This document shows, piece by piece, positions 44,182 through 52,779 of a DNA stretch of 64,000 nucleotides (position 1 is the first letter of the stretch; every line of letters starts with the position of its first letter). Both the position numbers and the translations under genes were made by a program. The DNA lies in contig NZ_JAKZFC010000004.1 in assembly GCF_022549215.1 (NCBI RefSeq), positions 124,001 through 188,000 of the forward strand, given 5' to 3'. The notes beneath the pieces were generated by a model. It did no database searches. It was given only the letters and a program-made list of their open reading frames with translations, and was not told where the DNA came from. The stretch comes from Solibacillus palustris. Lineage in GTDB: Bacteria > Bacillota > Bacilli > Bacillales_A > Planococcaceae.

Positions 44182-44760
44182 TTATTTATTTTTCTTGCGC
44201 TTTACATAAGTTCTCTTATAGCTATAGATAGTTACAACAGTTATTATAAGTAAAATAATAGTTATGACAATTATTAGTGACCATATAGAATTTCCATCTT
44301 CAGAATCGGTTTCAGTTTTTAATGTATCTACAATTTTTGTTACATCTGATGCTATTTGCTTACTGGTATCTGCTCCTGGAACCGTTTCGTTATTAGTATC
44401 AGAAGCAACCGCATTTATTGTAAATGAAAATGAACCTGATAATGGGTGTCCGTCTTCACTAATACTATCCCATTCAACCTTATAGGTGTCATTAGGAAGG
44501 GGAGAAGCTAATGTACCAGTTAATACACTATCATTTATAATAAATGATTCCATTGCCATTTCGGCCCCATCACTTGCAAGTACTTTAAAGATACTGCCTT
44601 CTTCAATTTTACCTGAATAGTTTAAATCAATCTTTTGTATTTCCTCTGTTATTGTCGCGCCATCTGTAGGATTTGTTGAATCTAAGTACGTGTGTGCGTA
44701 AGTCTTAGGAACAAAGAATAAAAATGCAGCAACAAGCGTAAATAATAGTTGTTTCAACAT
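44182..44760 (-). CDS. CopC-domain copper resistance protein
   Basis: A 192-residue exported protein. A signal peptide (1-22, ending TYA) precedes the mature HTYLDSTNPTDGATI, where the N-terminal histidine is the usual Cu(II) ligand of CopC. The domain ends at SEDGHPLSGSFSFTI, with a second ligand histidine. A low-complexity linker and a C-terminal membrane helix (about 160-182) with a KRTYVKRKKNK stop-transfer follow. Bacillus YcnJ has the same CopC module fused to CopD; here CopD is not adjacent. Confidence 0.9.
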   Translation of the reverse strand: MLKQLLFTLVAAFLFFVPKTYAHTYLDSTNPTDGATITEEIQKIDLNYSGKIEEGSIFKVLASDGAEMAMESFIINDSVLTGTLASPLPNDTYKVEWDSISEDGHPLSGSFSFTINAVASDTNNETVPGADTSKQIASDVTKIVDTLKTETDSEDGNSIWSLIIVITIILLIITVVTIYSYKRTYVKRKKNK

Positions 44761-45184
44761 TCGAATAACTTCCCTTCATAATCATTTTTACTCACTCCTA
44801 AATGTAGAGATAATGCCACTTTTACACATTTGGAAAAATAATTTCTTGTGAAGGAGTGATAATTTTAGTATGACCCAAAATATGTAGAAATATTTGGGGA
44901 CACTATTCTATGAACGGAAGTGGTTTTTATCTTTAAAGTTAAGAAAAATCTAAATCAATTTTTTATCCCTTTTTTGTATCCTTACTTCAAGCACCCCAAA
45001 AAGTAACCTGTTTCATACCAACTTTTTTAAAGCTGTGTTGCTATAATGGCAACATAGCTTTATTTATGTATGCGGTATGAAGCCATGCTAAAAGAGGTGT
45101 TCTTTAAATAATCTTTTTAATTGTCAGACATCTAAGGGTTATGTTTTACTAACTAACATAGGAATAAGAGAAAGAGGATATACG
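44761..45184. other. Divergent gap between CopC and MFS genes
   Basis: No gene seen. It contains the -10-centred inverted repeat described at 45028-45062. AGAAAGAGG at about 45170 is the ribosome binding site of the MFS gene. Confidence 0.4.
45028..45062 (+). promoter_or_regulatory. Inverted repeat centred on an extended -10 promoter
   Basis: A 14-bp inverted repeat (45028-45041 with 45049-45062; TAAAGCTGTGTTGC/GCAACATAGCTTTA, one G-T pair) has TATAAT (45042-45047) in its centre, preceded by TGC, giving TGnTATAAT. It lies about 120 bp before the MFS gene and could be an operator or a transcribed hairpin. Confidence 0.45.
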
Positions 45185-46366
45185 ATGAATCAGAAAAATA
45201 TAAGAAGTATACTACTTATTTTAATAGCAATCTTTCTGGTATCTATAAACTTGCGACCTTCTGTAACATCTGTTGGACCAATTTTATCTACAATTAGTGA
45301 GGCACTTAATGTTTCAAGCACACAAATAAGCTTATTAACGTCAATCCCAGTTTTCTGCATGGGGTTATTTGCACCACTTGCTGTACCATTTCAAAAAAAA
45401 TTCGGTTATAAATGGTCGATTACACTATTATTAGCGTTGATCGGTGTTGCAACGTCAGCACGTATCTTTTTTTCAAGCTATAGCGCACTGGTAATTACAA
45501 GCTTTTTAGCTGGTTTTGCAATTGCGATAATTAGTCCGATGATCAATGCTTTCATAAAAGAAAAATTTCCAACAAAAATAGCGCCGGTAATTGGGCTATA
45601 TTCATTTGCGATTGGCTTTGGTGCGACATTAAGCTCAGGCTTTACCGGAATTTTTTACGAAAGTTTTGAAGGTAACTGGGCATTAGCGCTTGGAGTATGG
45701 GGCGTACTTGCAGTTGTCGCAATGATTAGCTGGTTACTTACGGTCGATTCAGGACAAGCGAAACTGGCGCAAGAAGCTTCTACAGAGCCTGCACGTAATC
45801 CATGGAAAAACGGGCTTGCCTGGACAATATTAATATACTTTGGTTTTCAAACGTCGCTGTTCTTTAGCTTAACGACATGGTTAGTATCGATTGCAGAAGA
45901 GCAGGGGATGAGCTTACTTACAGCAGGTTCTGTATTAACATTAATGACGATAGTGCAATTAGTTGGTAATATTGTAATTCCATCAATGATTAACAAATTC
46001 CCAAATCGTATTGCGTGGCTATTTGGATTAGTCTTTATGGGATTAATTGGCTCAGTATTCTTCTTTATCGATGTTAATTGGGCGATTTGGGTTGGCACGG
46101 TTATTTACGGGGCAGTTTTAAGTGGATTATTTCCAATTGGCTTAATGCTGCCACTTGATGAAGCGAAAAATAATCAAGAGGCAAATGAATGGAGTTCAAT
46201 GGTGCTTTCAGGCGGCTTTATGATGAGCGCGGTTATACCTCTTGTCATTGGCTATGTATTCGACATAACTGGAAATCACTTTATAACTAAGCTAATTTTC
46301 GTAACTTTATTCATTCTGATGTCAATTTCGATTTTCGTAATGCAAAAAATGAAGAAATCCTTATAA
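45185..46366 (+). CDS. MFS transporter, CynX/NimT (YycB) type
   Basis: A 393-residue, 12-helix major facilitator. The N-terminal helix with SINLRPSVTSVGPILSTI is characteristic of the CynX/NimT group (cyanate permease-like; Bacillus YycB). GFAIAIISPMINAFIKEKFP carries the motif around helices 4-5. Substrate not deducible; the group includes nitroimidazole and cyanate transporters. Terminator 46372-46399 follows. Confidence 0.87.
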   Translation: MNQKNIRSILLILIAIFLVSINLRPSVTSVGPILSTISEALNVSSTQISLLTSIPVFCMGLFAPLAVPFQKKFGYKWSITLLLALIGVATSARIFFSSYSALVITSFLAGFAIAIISPMINAFIKEKFPTKIAPVIGLYSFAIGFGATLSSGFTGIFYESFEGNWALALGVWGVLAVVAMISWLLTVDSGQAKLAQEASTEPARNPWKNGLAWTILIYFGFQTSLFFSLTTWLVSIAEEQGMSLLTAGSVLTLMTIVQLVGNIVIPSMINKFPNRIAWLFGLVFMGLIGSVFFFIDVNWAIWVGTVIYGAVLSGLFPIGLMLPLDEAKNNQEANEWSSMVLSGGFMMSAVIPLVIGYVFDITGNHFITKLIFVTLFILMSISIFVMQKMKKSL

Positions 46367-46371
46367 TGAGT

Positions 46372-46399
46372 AAGTAGTCGAGTATTCGGCTACTTTTTA
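46372..46399 (+). terminator. Terminator of the MFS gene
   Basis: AAGTAGTCGA/TCGGCTACTT stem with T-rich tail. Confidence 0.75.
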
Positions 46400-46410
46400 T
46401 TTGAATAGAG

Positions 46411-46433
46411 TTAAGTTTACATAATCTTATTAT
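46411..46433 (+). repeat. 23-bp exact repeat, copy 1
   Basis: TTAAGTTTACATAATCTTAT plus TAT; identical to 50568-50590. It lies 17 bp before the lipoprotein start, so it may be part of a promoter region. Confidence 0.8.
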
Positions 46434-46449
46434 TGTAAAGGAGTACATT

Positions 46450-47574
46450 GTGAAAAAATTCATATTAATTTGTATTGTGTTGCTTCTTGCTGCCTGTTCG
46501 GATTCAACTGAAAAGGCAACATGGGTAGCACAAAATATCCCGAACGAAAAAAAGGACCTTGCACCGACGTATCCAGATGAAGTAGCTGTCTATTCACCAA
46601 ATGTAAACACAACTGGACAGGTCATTAAGCAAAAAGAGCGCGAAAAATGGATTTTAGTAAATGCACAAGAGGTTGCAGGGCATCCAAATGTTCTTGTACA
46701 TAATAAAATGCTTACACTTGGAGAAGTTGTAGCGGTTGATGCGGTCAACAATATTTCACTCATCCATATCCGAAATAGTACTAAATATGAAGTTGCAGAA
46801 ATTGTGCCATTTACAACAACAAGAAAAGGTGAGCAAGTTACGGCAACCTCTCAGCAAATTGAAGCACTCCTTCAACAAGCAATAGATGAGCCGATTGACT
46901 GGCAACAGCGCTATGAGAAAAACCGCACTCTGCTTGAAGGATTAGAGCGGAAGACGCATGAGAATTTTACAACGTACTATAGCAAAAACTTATTTACGTA
47001 TAATAGCGATGAACTAAAGTATGCCGCAATGCAGCTTATCGACACGCTTAATAAAGCTATTAATCAACATCATTTTGATGAGCTTAATCTACTTATTAGT
47101 TCAGATGATGTGAAAGAGGAAATGACGTATGTAACAAACCCAATTAATGGTTTTAAAATTAAAGAAGCGAAAAGAGATGGTGTCTATTATTTTGTAAATG
47201 GAGTGGATGAAAACAAAGAAGATGTTCGATTAACTTTTATTCTTGAAGACCAATTATACAAACTAATTGGCGCGAATATTATCAACACAGATGACATAAT
47301 AGATGAAAAAATTGTTACGATTGACGTTATCGAACAAAAAAAGCTGAGTGAAGTACCAGCACTTGAAATGTTTGCAAACAAACATCTTACAAATATCAAA
47401 ATTAAAACACCAGACTTAACTTGGCAACTTTCGTATAAAGATAACAAAATTGCAGTTCAAAAAGATGGCAAAGCAAGCTATAGCTGTAGTGAGGCCAAAA
47501 TTCAGAACAATGTACTCACTTTAATCGGCTGTGGACCACAAAATGTGAGCGTACCGCTTGTGAAATTGAAGTAA
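46450..47574 (+). CDS. Lipoprotein, unknown function
   Basis: A 374-residue lipoprotein anchored at the cysteine of LLLAACSDS (C16). The mature part has two halves: a beta-rich N-terminal segment (VYSPNVNTTGQVIKQKEREK, LHIRNSTKYEVAEIVPF-like) and a C-terminal region with an unusual closing pair of cysteines (SYSCSEAKIQNN, LIGCGPQN) that could form a disulphide. No family was recognised. GTG start after AAAGGAG. Confidence 0.7.
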   Translation: MKKFILICIVLLLAACSDSTEKATWVAQNIPNEKKDLAPTYPDEVAVYSPNVNTTGQVIKQKEREKWILVNAQEVAGHPNVLVHNKMLTLGEVVAVDAVNNISLIHIRNSTKYEVAEIVPFTTTRKGEQVTATSQQIEALLQQAIDEPIDWQQRYEKNRTLLEGLERKTHENFTTYYSKNLFTYNSDELKYAAMQLIDTLNKAINQHHFDELNLLISSDDVKEEMTYVTNPINGFKIKEAKRDGVYYFVNGVDENKEDVRLTFILEDQLYKLIGANIINTDDIIDEKIVTIDVIEQKKLSEVPALEMFANKHLTNIKIKTPDLTWQLSYKDNKIAVQKDGKASYSCSEAKIQNNVLTLIGCGPQNVSVPLVKLK

Positions 47575-47583
47575 AACCAGGAG

Positions 47584-47612
47584 AGATTTGCTACATTGCA
47601 AGTCTCTTTAAT
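47584..47612 (+). terminator. Weak terminator
   Basis: GAGA..TTGC/GCAA..TCTC stem with a short T-tract after the lipoprotein gene. Confidence 0.45.
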
Positions 47613-47778
47613 CATTTGTAACATATTATCAGACACTATATATTATTGATTAATAAATTATAATAAGCCAACAAGGCAATAACAAATCAACATGAACTAA
47701 TCAAATATATGGAACTTTATTTGGAAATTTTAGTTACACTATATAGATACAAGAAAAAACAAAAGGGGCGTATACAAA

Positions 47779-48435
47779 TTGAACATTGCTATCATTTTTG
47801 ATATGGACGGAACATTATTTCAAACAAATCGAATTTTAGAACCTGCACTTGAAGTCACTTTTCAGCAATTACGTGAAATGGAATTATGGGAAGGCATTAC
47901 TCCAATAGAAAAATATCGTGACATTATGGGCGTGCCACTAACAGTCGTGTGGGAAACTTTATGTCCACAGCACACAGATGAAATGCGTGAAAATACTAAT
48001 CGTATTTTCCAAAGTGCACTTATTAAACTGATTGAAAATGGAAATGGCGCATTGTATGAAGGTATCGAATATACACTAGAAAAATTAGAGCAAGACTATC
48101 CATTATTCATTGCTAGCAATGGACAAACAGCTTATTTACAAGCAATTGTCGAATACTACCAATTATCACGTTGGATTAAAGGGGTTTATAGTATTGATCG
48201 TATCGCATCAGGTAACAAATCTGAGCTTGTAGCGCTTGTCATAAAAGAACATAGTATCAAACAAGGATTTGTAATTGGAGACCGAGCATCTGATATTAAA
48301 GCTGCTGCAGACAATCAACTAACATCAATTGGCGTAGATTTTGATTTTGCCCAGGAAAATGAACTGCAAAAGGCTGACTTTGTAGTGAAACGATTTGAAG
48401 AAATTAATACTATCGTAAAAGATAAAACAAGCTAA
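47779..48435 (+). CDS. HAD-family hydrolase
   Basis: A 218-residue phosphatase-like protein of the haloacid dehalogenase superfamily. Motif I is FDMDGTLF (8-15), motif II is FIASNGQT, motif III lysine lies in SGNKSELV and motif IV is VIGDRASDIKAA. The alpha-helical C1 cap (about 20-90) puts it with the phosphoglycolate phosphatase-like group. Substrate unknown. TTG start after AAAAGGGGCG. Confidence 0.9.
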   Translation: MNIAIIFDMDGTLFQTNRILEPALEVTFQQLREMELWEGITPIEKYRDIMGVPLTVVWETLCPQHTDEMRENTNRIFQSALIKLIENGNGALYEGIEYTLEKLEQDYPLFIASNGQTAYLQAIVEYYQLSRWIKGVYSIDRIASGNKSELVALVIKEHSIKQGFVIGDRASDIKAAADNQLTSIGVDFDFAQENELQKADFVVKRFEEINTIVKDKTS

Positions 48436-48553
48436 GATTAATATAAAAAAGTAGATATCAAATGTTAAATAAAGAGTTGAGAAGGATATCGAAGTAAATG
48501 GCTTACCAAGTTCATTTGATCTAGGAGGGTCATTTTTATCGGGAATCGGGAGG

Positions 48554-49555
48554 ATGAGCGATTTGGTTAAAGAAATAATAAAGGCAGTTGAAAATACATA
48601 CAAAACATTAAATTGTACTGGTGCAGCACTAATTCTATATCAAAATAATGAATTGAAAATAGAAAAATATTGGGGCTATCAAAGTGCAAAAGAGGATGCG
48701 AGAGCGGTTCAAGCAGATACGAAATTCCATCTTGCATCATGCCGTAAAAGTTATGTAGCTTTTGCTGTGGCCTATGCGTTACATGGAGGTTTTATCCGTT
48801 CTCTAGATGATGAAATACTTCAATATCTACCATCTAATCAACAGCTTACCGTGTATAAGGGAACAACGATTCGCCATCTTGTTACACATTCACATGGTTT
48901 AAATGACAATACTGGAGAAGTAATAAGAGAGTTCAATTCAGGTACTAGCTGGGCTTATCGCGGTATAAACGTTGAGTTAATCTCACAAATTATTCAACAT
49001 TCGACTAAACGCACGATAGCTGAAATCCTGCAAACAGAAGTATTTTTGCCATTAAGTTTAAAAGAAACAAATTGGCACAACACATATGACAAAACATTTG
49101 TCGAAGTAATCGGAATAGATACAAATCCACATTGGTCAGCATCTCAAAATGTAGATGGTAGTAAAATGAATATGTATGCCTCTGCTAGGGATTTTGCACA
49201 GTGGGGCTTACTGCATATTAACGAGGGAAGTTACGACGGACAAGCTATTATAAATCCAGAATTATTAAAGCTCGCGACAACGATACAAAGCCCGAGGTTT
49301 TCAAACAAGGAACTACCAGAGAATGGAATCTTCTGGTTTGTAAAAGGTTCTCAAGTAGCTGCATCTGAAATCGGTGAAAATGTTCCAAATGATGCTTATC
49401 AAATACTTGGTTATACAACCGTTACGCTACTAGTAATTCCAAGCGAAAATATTGTAGCAGTACGTGCGTTTAATAGCTTTGGTAATCCAAAAGGCTATGA
49501 TTATCTACGTGATGTGAAAGACTTTGGAAACGTAATTGTACAATGTTTTCAATAG
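48554..49555 (+). CDS. Beta-lactamase-fold serine hydrolase
   Basis: A 333-residue cytoplasmic-looking enzyme of the class C beta-lactamase/esterase family. The SxxK motif is SCRK in FHLASCRKSYVAFAVAY (S near 64), TIRHLVTHSHGL is the typical downstream motif, and the tyrosine motif is WAYRGINVELI in place of the usual YSN. No signal peptide. Likely an esterase or peptidase. GGGAGG abuts the ATG at 48554, so the in-frame TTG at 48563 (9 nt spacing) may be the true start. Confidence 0.85.
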   Translation: MSDLVKEIIKAVENTYKTLNCTGAALILYQNNELKIEKYWGYQSAKEDARAVQADTKFHLASCRKSYVAFAVAYALHGGFIRSLDDEILQYLPSNQQLTVYKGTTIRHLVTHSHGLNDNTGEVIREFNSGTSWAYRGINVELISQIIQHSTKRTIAEILQTEVFLPLSLKETNWHNTYDKTFVEVIGIDTNPHWSASQNVDGSKMNMYASARDFAQWGLLHINEGSYDGQAIINPELLKLATTIQSPRFSNKELPENGIFWFVKGSQVAASEIGENVPNDAYQILGYTTVTLLVIPSENIVAVRAFNSFGNPKGYDYLRDVKDFGNVIVQCFQ

Positions 49556-49576
49556 ATAGGTGGAGGCAAATTATTA

Positions 49577-49606
49577 TTGACATGAAACCAAATGGTTTTA
49601 TATAAT
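49577..49606 (+). promoter_or_regulatory. Sigma-A promoter with embedded operator
   Basis: TTGACA (49577-49582) and TATAAT (49601-49606) with an 18-bp spacer. The spacer holds the first operator AAACCA-AA-TGGTTT, so a bound repressor would block RNA polymerase. Confidence 0.85.
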
Positions 49607-49635
49607 GTGGGAAGTGAAACCAAATGGTTTTATAT
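49583..49635 (+). promoter_or_regulatory. Two identical palindromic operators, likely ArsR-type
   Basis: A 21-bp sequence, TGAAACCAAATGGTTTTATA plus T, occurs at 49583-49603 and 49615-49635, 32 bp apart (about three helical turns). Each contains the perfect inverted repeat AAACCA/TGGTTT. The second copy lies at or past the transcription start. The ArsR gene at 50080 is the natural candidate regulator. Confidence 0.75.
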
Positions 49636-49659
49636 TCGAAGAGAAAAGTAGGGGAATTA

Positions 49660-50079
49660 ATGGAAAAAACATTACAAGATATAAAACAGACTGTTGTCAT
49701 TGAAGCACAGATTCAAAAGGTATGGGAACAAGTATCTACTGCTGAGGGCATTGCAGCATGGTTCATGCCTAATGATTTTCTAGCACAAGTAGGACATGAA
49801 TTCCATTTTCAATCACCTTTTGGACCTTCTCCTTGTAAAGTGATAGAAATCCAGCCGCCAAATCGTCTTTCTTTTTCATGGGATGTGGAAGGATGGTTTG
49901 TTACCTTTATTTTAAAAGAGCTGGGAGAAAAGACTGAGTTCACACTTATTCATGGAGGTTGGAAACAGTCAGATGAACTAATAGGGAAAGCGAACGAAAA
50001 GGCTTCGGTTATTCACGATAGAATGTCTGGTGGCTGGATTAACATTATCGGAAATCTTCGTAAGTCATTGGAGAGCTAA
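49660..50079 (+). CDS. SRPBCC/AHSA1-family protein
   Basis: A 139-residue START-like (AHSA1/Aha1-C) protein with a hydrophobic ligand cavity. [36 protein letters not shown] and the closing helix [16 protein letters not shown] are typical. In Bacillales such proteins are often paired with an ArsR regulator, as here (stop directly followed by the next ATG). Ligand unknown. ATG 49660 follows AGGGGAA. Confidence 0.88.
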   Translation: MEKTLQDIKQTVVIEAQIQKVWEQVSTAEGIAAWFMPNDFLAQVGHEFHFQSPFGPSPCKVIEIQPPNRLSFSWDVEGWFVTFILKELGEKTEFTLIHGGWKQSDELIGKANEKASVIHDRMSGGWINIIGNLRKSLES

Positions 50080-50454
50080 ATGTCCGCATCTCAACAAAAG
50101 TATGATGTATTTCAAGCGATTGCTGACCCAACGCGAAGAGAAGTTCTAAGATTACTTGCAGTTAAAGAATTACCTATTTCAGAAATTACATCCCATTTTC
50201 CAATCAGTCGTACCGCAATCGCCAAACATCTCCGCATCCTTTCAGAAGCTGAACTAGTAAGTGGACATAAGGTAGGAAGAGAAAAAATATTCCGACTGCA
50301 TCCTGAGCCGTTAACGGAACTAAAGCAATGGCTTGCTTTTTACGAGCAATTTTGGGAAAACAAACTTTCTATATTGAAGCATATTGTGGAAGGTCACGGG
50401 GAAAATAGGCTAAAAGTGATAAAATCTGAATCTACAGGAGACCGTCATATTTAA
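50080..50454 (+). CDS. ArsR-family transcriptional regulator
   Basis: A 124-residue winged-helix repressor. FQAIADPTRREVLRLLA is the family N-terminal helix, and ISEITSHFPISRTAIAKHLR the helix-turn-helix (recognition helix SRTAIAKHLRIL). The metal box ELCVCD is absent, so it is likely a non-metal sensor of the SdpR/AHSA1-linked type. The ATG follows the SRPBCC stop with no gap, implying coupling. It probably represses its own operon through the twin operators at 49583-49635. Confidence 0.92.
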   Translation: MSASQQKYDVFQAIADPTRREVLRLLAVKELPISEITSHFPISRTAIAKHLRILSEAELVSGHKVGREKIFRLHPEPLTELKQWLAFYEQFWENKLSILKHIVEGHGENRLKVIKSESTGDRHI

Positions 50455-50471
50455 TTGCCGGTCTTCTTTAT
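50438..50471 (+). terminator. Weak terminator overlapping the arsR end
   Basis: GAGACCG/CGGTCTT arms, partly inside the coding sequence, with TCTTT after. The rest of the 50455-50779 gap holds the 23-bp repeat and a TATAAT near 50741; no gene. Confidence 0.5.
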
Positions 50472-50567
50472 GTATCAAATAGAAGAATGGGTTTCCGCCG
50501 AAAATAAGTAACACTGAGTAAATTCATCTTTTGTAACGGATTTCCTCAGAGTTGGATATTAATAAAA

Positions 50568-50590
50568 TTAAGTTTACATAATCTTATTAT
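50568..50590 (+). repeat. 23-bp exact repeat, copy 2
   Basis: Identical to 46411-46433. It lies about 190 bp before the FAD oxidoreductase gene. Confidence 0.8.
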
Positions 50591-50779
50591 GGATTATTCT
50601 CATTCTTATTCTTGATGGCTATCATTATGAAATGGCAGCAACGATATGAAAAGATTGGTTATTACTTGAAGTTGTCAAATCAATTTACTTATACAAAAGT
50701 AACTTTCTCAACATATCCATAGAATTTCTTCTGTACTAATGTATAATTTGAAAAGAGATAACATTCAACAGGGGGCATC

Positions 50780-52648
50780 ATGAAAAATAAAAAACTACTC
50801 TTATCTATCGCTATTATAGCCGTAATCATCACAGCAATATATGTTATTTATGTCATTACCAAACCAAAAATATTAAAACAATCATACGAAACGCCGATCA
50901 CACTTCAAACATTTGATAACGAATATGATGTCATTGTTATTGGGGGGGAACCAGAGGGCGTTGCTGCAGCGGTAATGGCTGCCCGTAGTGGTTCGAAGAC
51001 ATTGCTCATCGAAAAGCGCGAAGATTTAGGCGGCCTGTTTACATTTGGTATGCTCAATTTTTTAGATATTCCCAAAAGCAAAAACGAAAGAAACATAAGC
51101 AGAGGCGTATTTGAGGATTGGCATGAATTAGTTGGGAACGGTAACGGATTTGATATTCAAGATGCAAAGGCAGCTTTTAAACAACTCGTTTATGCTGAAG
51201 AAAATTTAACATTAGCAGTTAATACAACTGTTAATAATGCAATGATGCACAATAATACCGTAACCGGGGTCGAAGTTGAAAATCAATATGGAGCTTTTCC
51301 AATTAAAGGCAAGGTGTTTATCGATGCCACTCAAGATGCAGATTTTGCAGTAATGGCACAGGCACCATACTTTGTAGGTGGTAGAGATATTGGCATAGAA
51401 GATAAAAAAATGGCTGTCACTTTAATGCTTCATTTGAAAAATATTGAATGGCGTGGCGTTAAAAAGGCCGCGAAATCTGAAAAGTTTGGTCCTGCAACGG
51501 TAACACGTTCTGTTGCTTGGGGGTTTTCGGATCTACATAGTATGTATCAGCCTGTAGAAAGCAATACACGCTTACGGGGATTGAATTTAGTAAAACAAGG
51601 CGAGGATTATTATATTAATGCATTACAAATTTTTGATGTCGATGGGCTGGATGAAGCAGCTAAAGTAGCAGCGATTGAAAAAGGAAAACGCGAGACGCTA
51701 CATATTGTCGATTATTTGCGCAAAGAATTTAGTGGATTTGAAAATGCTGAAATTGTCAGTAATCCAACTGAGTTATACGTTCGTGAAACGAGACATATTT
51801 TAGCAGAATACCAACTTCAGATGTCAGATATTTGGACAAACATGGATCATTGGGACAATATAGGGTATGGTGCTTATCCAGTAGATGTCCAAGCACAAAC
51901 TCCACAGGATTATGGCTATGTCTTATCAACACCAGAGCAATATGCGATTCCGTTTCGTTCGCTAGTGCCATTAGAAATTGATGGACTACTTGTTGTAGGA
52001 CGTTCTTCAGGCTATTCGTCTCTAGCAGCGGGGAGTGCACGAATTGTCCCAACTGGAATGGTGACAGGCGATGCAGCTGGTATTGCAGCTTCACTTGCTA
52101 TTCATGAAGGGATTACGGTCAGAGAATTAAGTAAGGATGAAGAGTTAATTGAACAGTTGCGCACCAATTTGAAGCAGCAAGGTGCATTTGTCGATCATAT
52201 AACTTCTACTTACCCTTATCAGGATGAATGGTTCGATCAATCTATTCAATTGTTAATGGATTATGGATTAGTAGTTGCAGGCTATCAAAATGAATTGCCC
52301 ATTGAAAAAGAAGTAACCATGCATAATTTTATGAATATGCTGATGAGCGCATCGAAACGAATGGCATTAGAAAATTCAGCAGCTTTCAGTGACCAGCTAC
52401 AAATAAGCTATGATGTCATGTATAGTAAAGAAAATAGAGTGCTTGATTTACAGGAAGCAAGTGACGTAATAGCATTTATTTTTCTAAATGAATCAACGTC
52501 AAAAGACAATTGGGCTAGCCTAATTGATGCCGAAATAATTAGTGAAAAAACCGCAAAACATATCGAATTAACAAAGCATCCTTTAACTATGAAGGAGCTT
52601 TACGCAATTTGTGCAGATGTAATGCGCTACATGGAATCTCACGAGTAA
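50780..52648 (+). CDS. Membrane-anchored FAD-dependent oxidoreductase
   Basis: A 622-residue protein with an N-terminal membrane helix (about 5-26) and a FAD-dependent oxidoreductase domain (PF12831-like). The dinucleotide fold is VIVIGGEPEGVAAAVMAARSG, changed from GxGxxG to GGEPEG, followed by LLIEKREDLGGLFTFGML. A second FAD-contact region is VVGRSSGYSSLAAGSARIVP and ATG-like motif MVTGDAAGIAASLAI. The final 150 residues are SLH- or helical-repeat-like. Substrate unknown. ATG follows CAGGGGGC. Confidence 0.85.
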   Translation: MKNKKLLLSIAIIAVIITAIYVIYVITKPKILKQSYETPITLQTFDNEYDVIVIGGEPEGVAAAVMAARSGSKTLLIEKREDLGGLFTFGMLNFLDIPKSKNERNISRGVFEDWHELVGNGNGFDIQDAKAAFKQLVYAEENLTLAVNTTVNNAMMHNNTVTGVEVENQYGAFPIKGKVFIDATQDADFAVMAQAPYFVGGRDIGIEDKKMAVTLMLHLKNIEWRGVKKAAKSEKFGPATVTRSVAWGFSDLHSMYQPVESNTRLRGLNLVKQGEDYYINALQIFDVDGLDEAAKVAAIEKGKRETLHIVDYLRKEFSGFENAEIVSNPTELYVRETRHILAEYQLQMSDIWTNMDHWDNIGYGAYPVDVQAQTPQDYGYVLSTPEQYAIPFRSLVPLEIDGLLVVGRSSGYSSLAAGSARIVPTGMVTGDAAGIAASLAIHEGITVRELSKDEELIEQLRTNLKQQGAFVDHITSTYPYQDEWFDQSIQLLMDYGLVVAGYQNELPIEKEVTMHNFMNMLMSASKRMALENSAAFSDQLQISYDVMYSKENRVLDLQEASDVIAFIFLNESTSKDNWASLIDAEIISEKTAKHIELTKHPLTMKELYAICADVMRYMESHE

Positions 52649-52663
52649 AAACTTATACGAAAT

Positions 52664-52707
52664 GCCACAAACATTGATTTAACTTGATTAAAGTTTGTGG
52701 CTTTTTT
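52664..52707 (+). terminator. Terminator
   Basis: GCCACAAAC/GTTTGTGGC stem (52664-52672, 52693-52701) and six T. Confidence 0.88.
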
Positions 52708-52779
52708 ATTGTTTCTGAACGCTTTTACGAACAAGTATTTCCATGTATAATAAGCTAACAGCACTATTCGGGAGGTATT

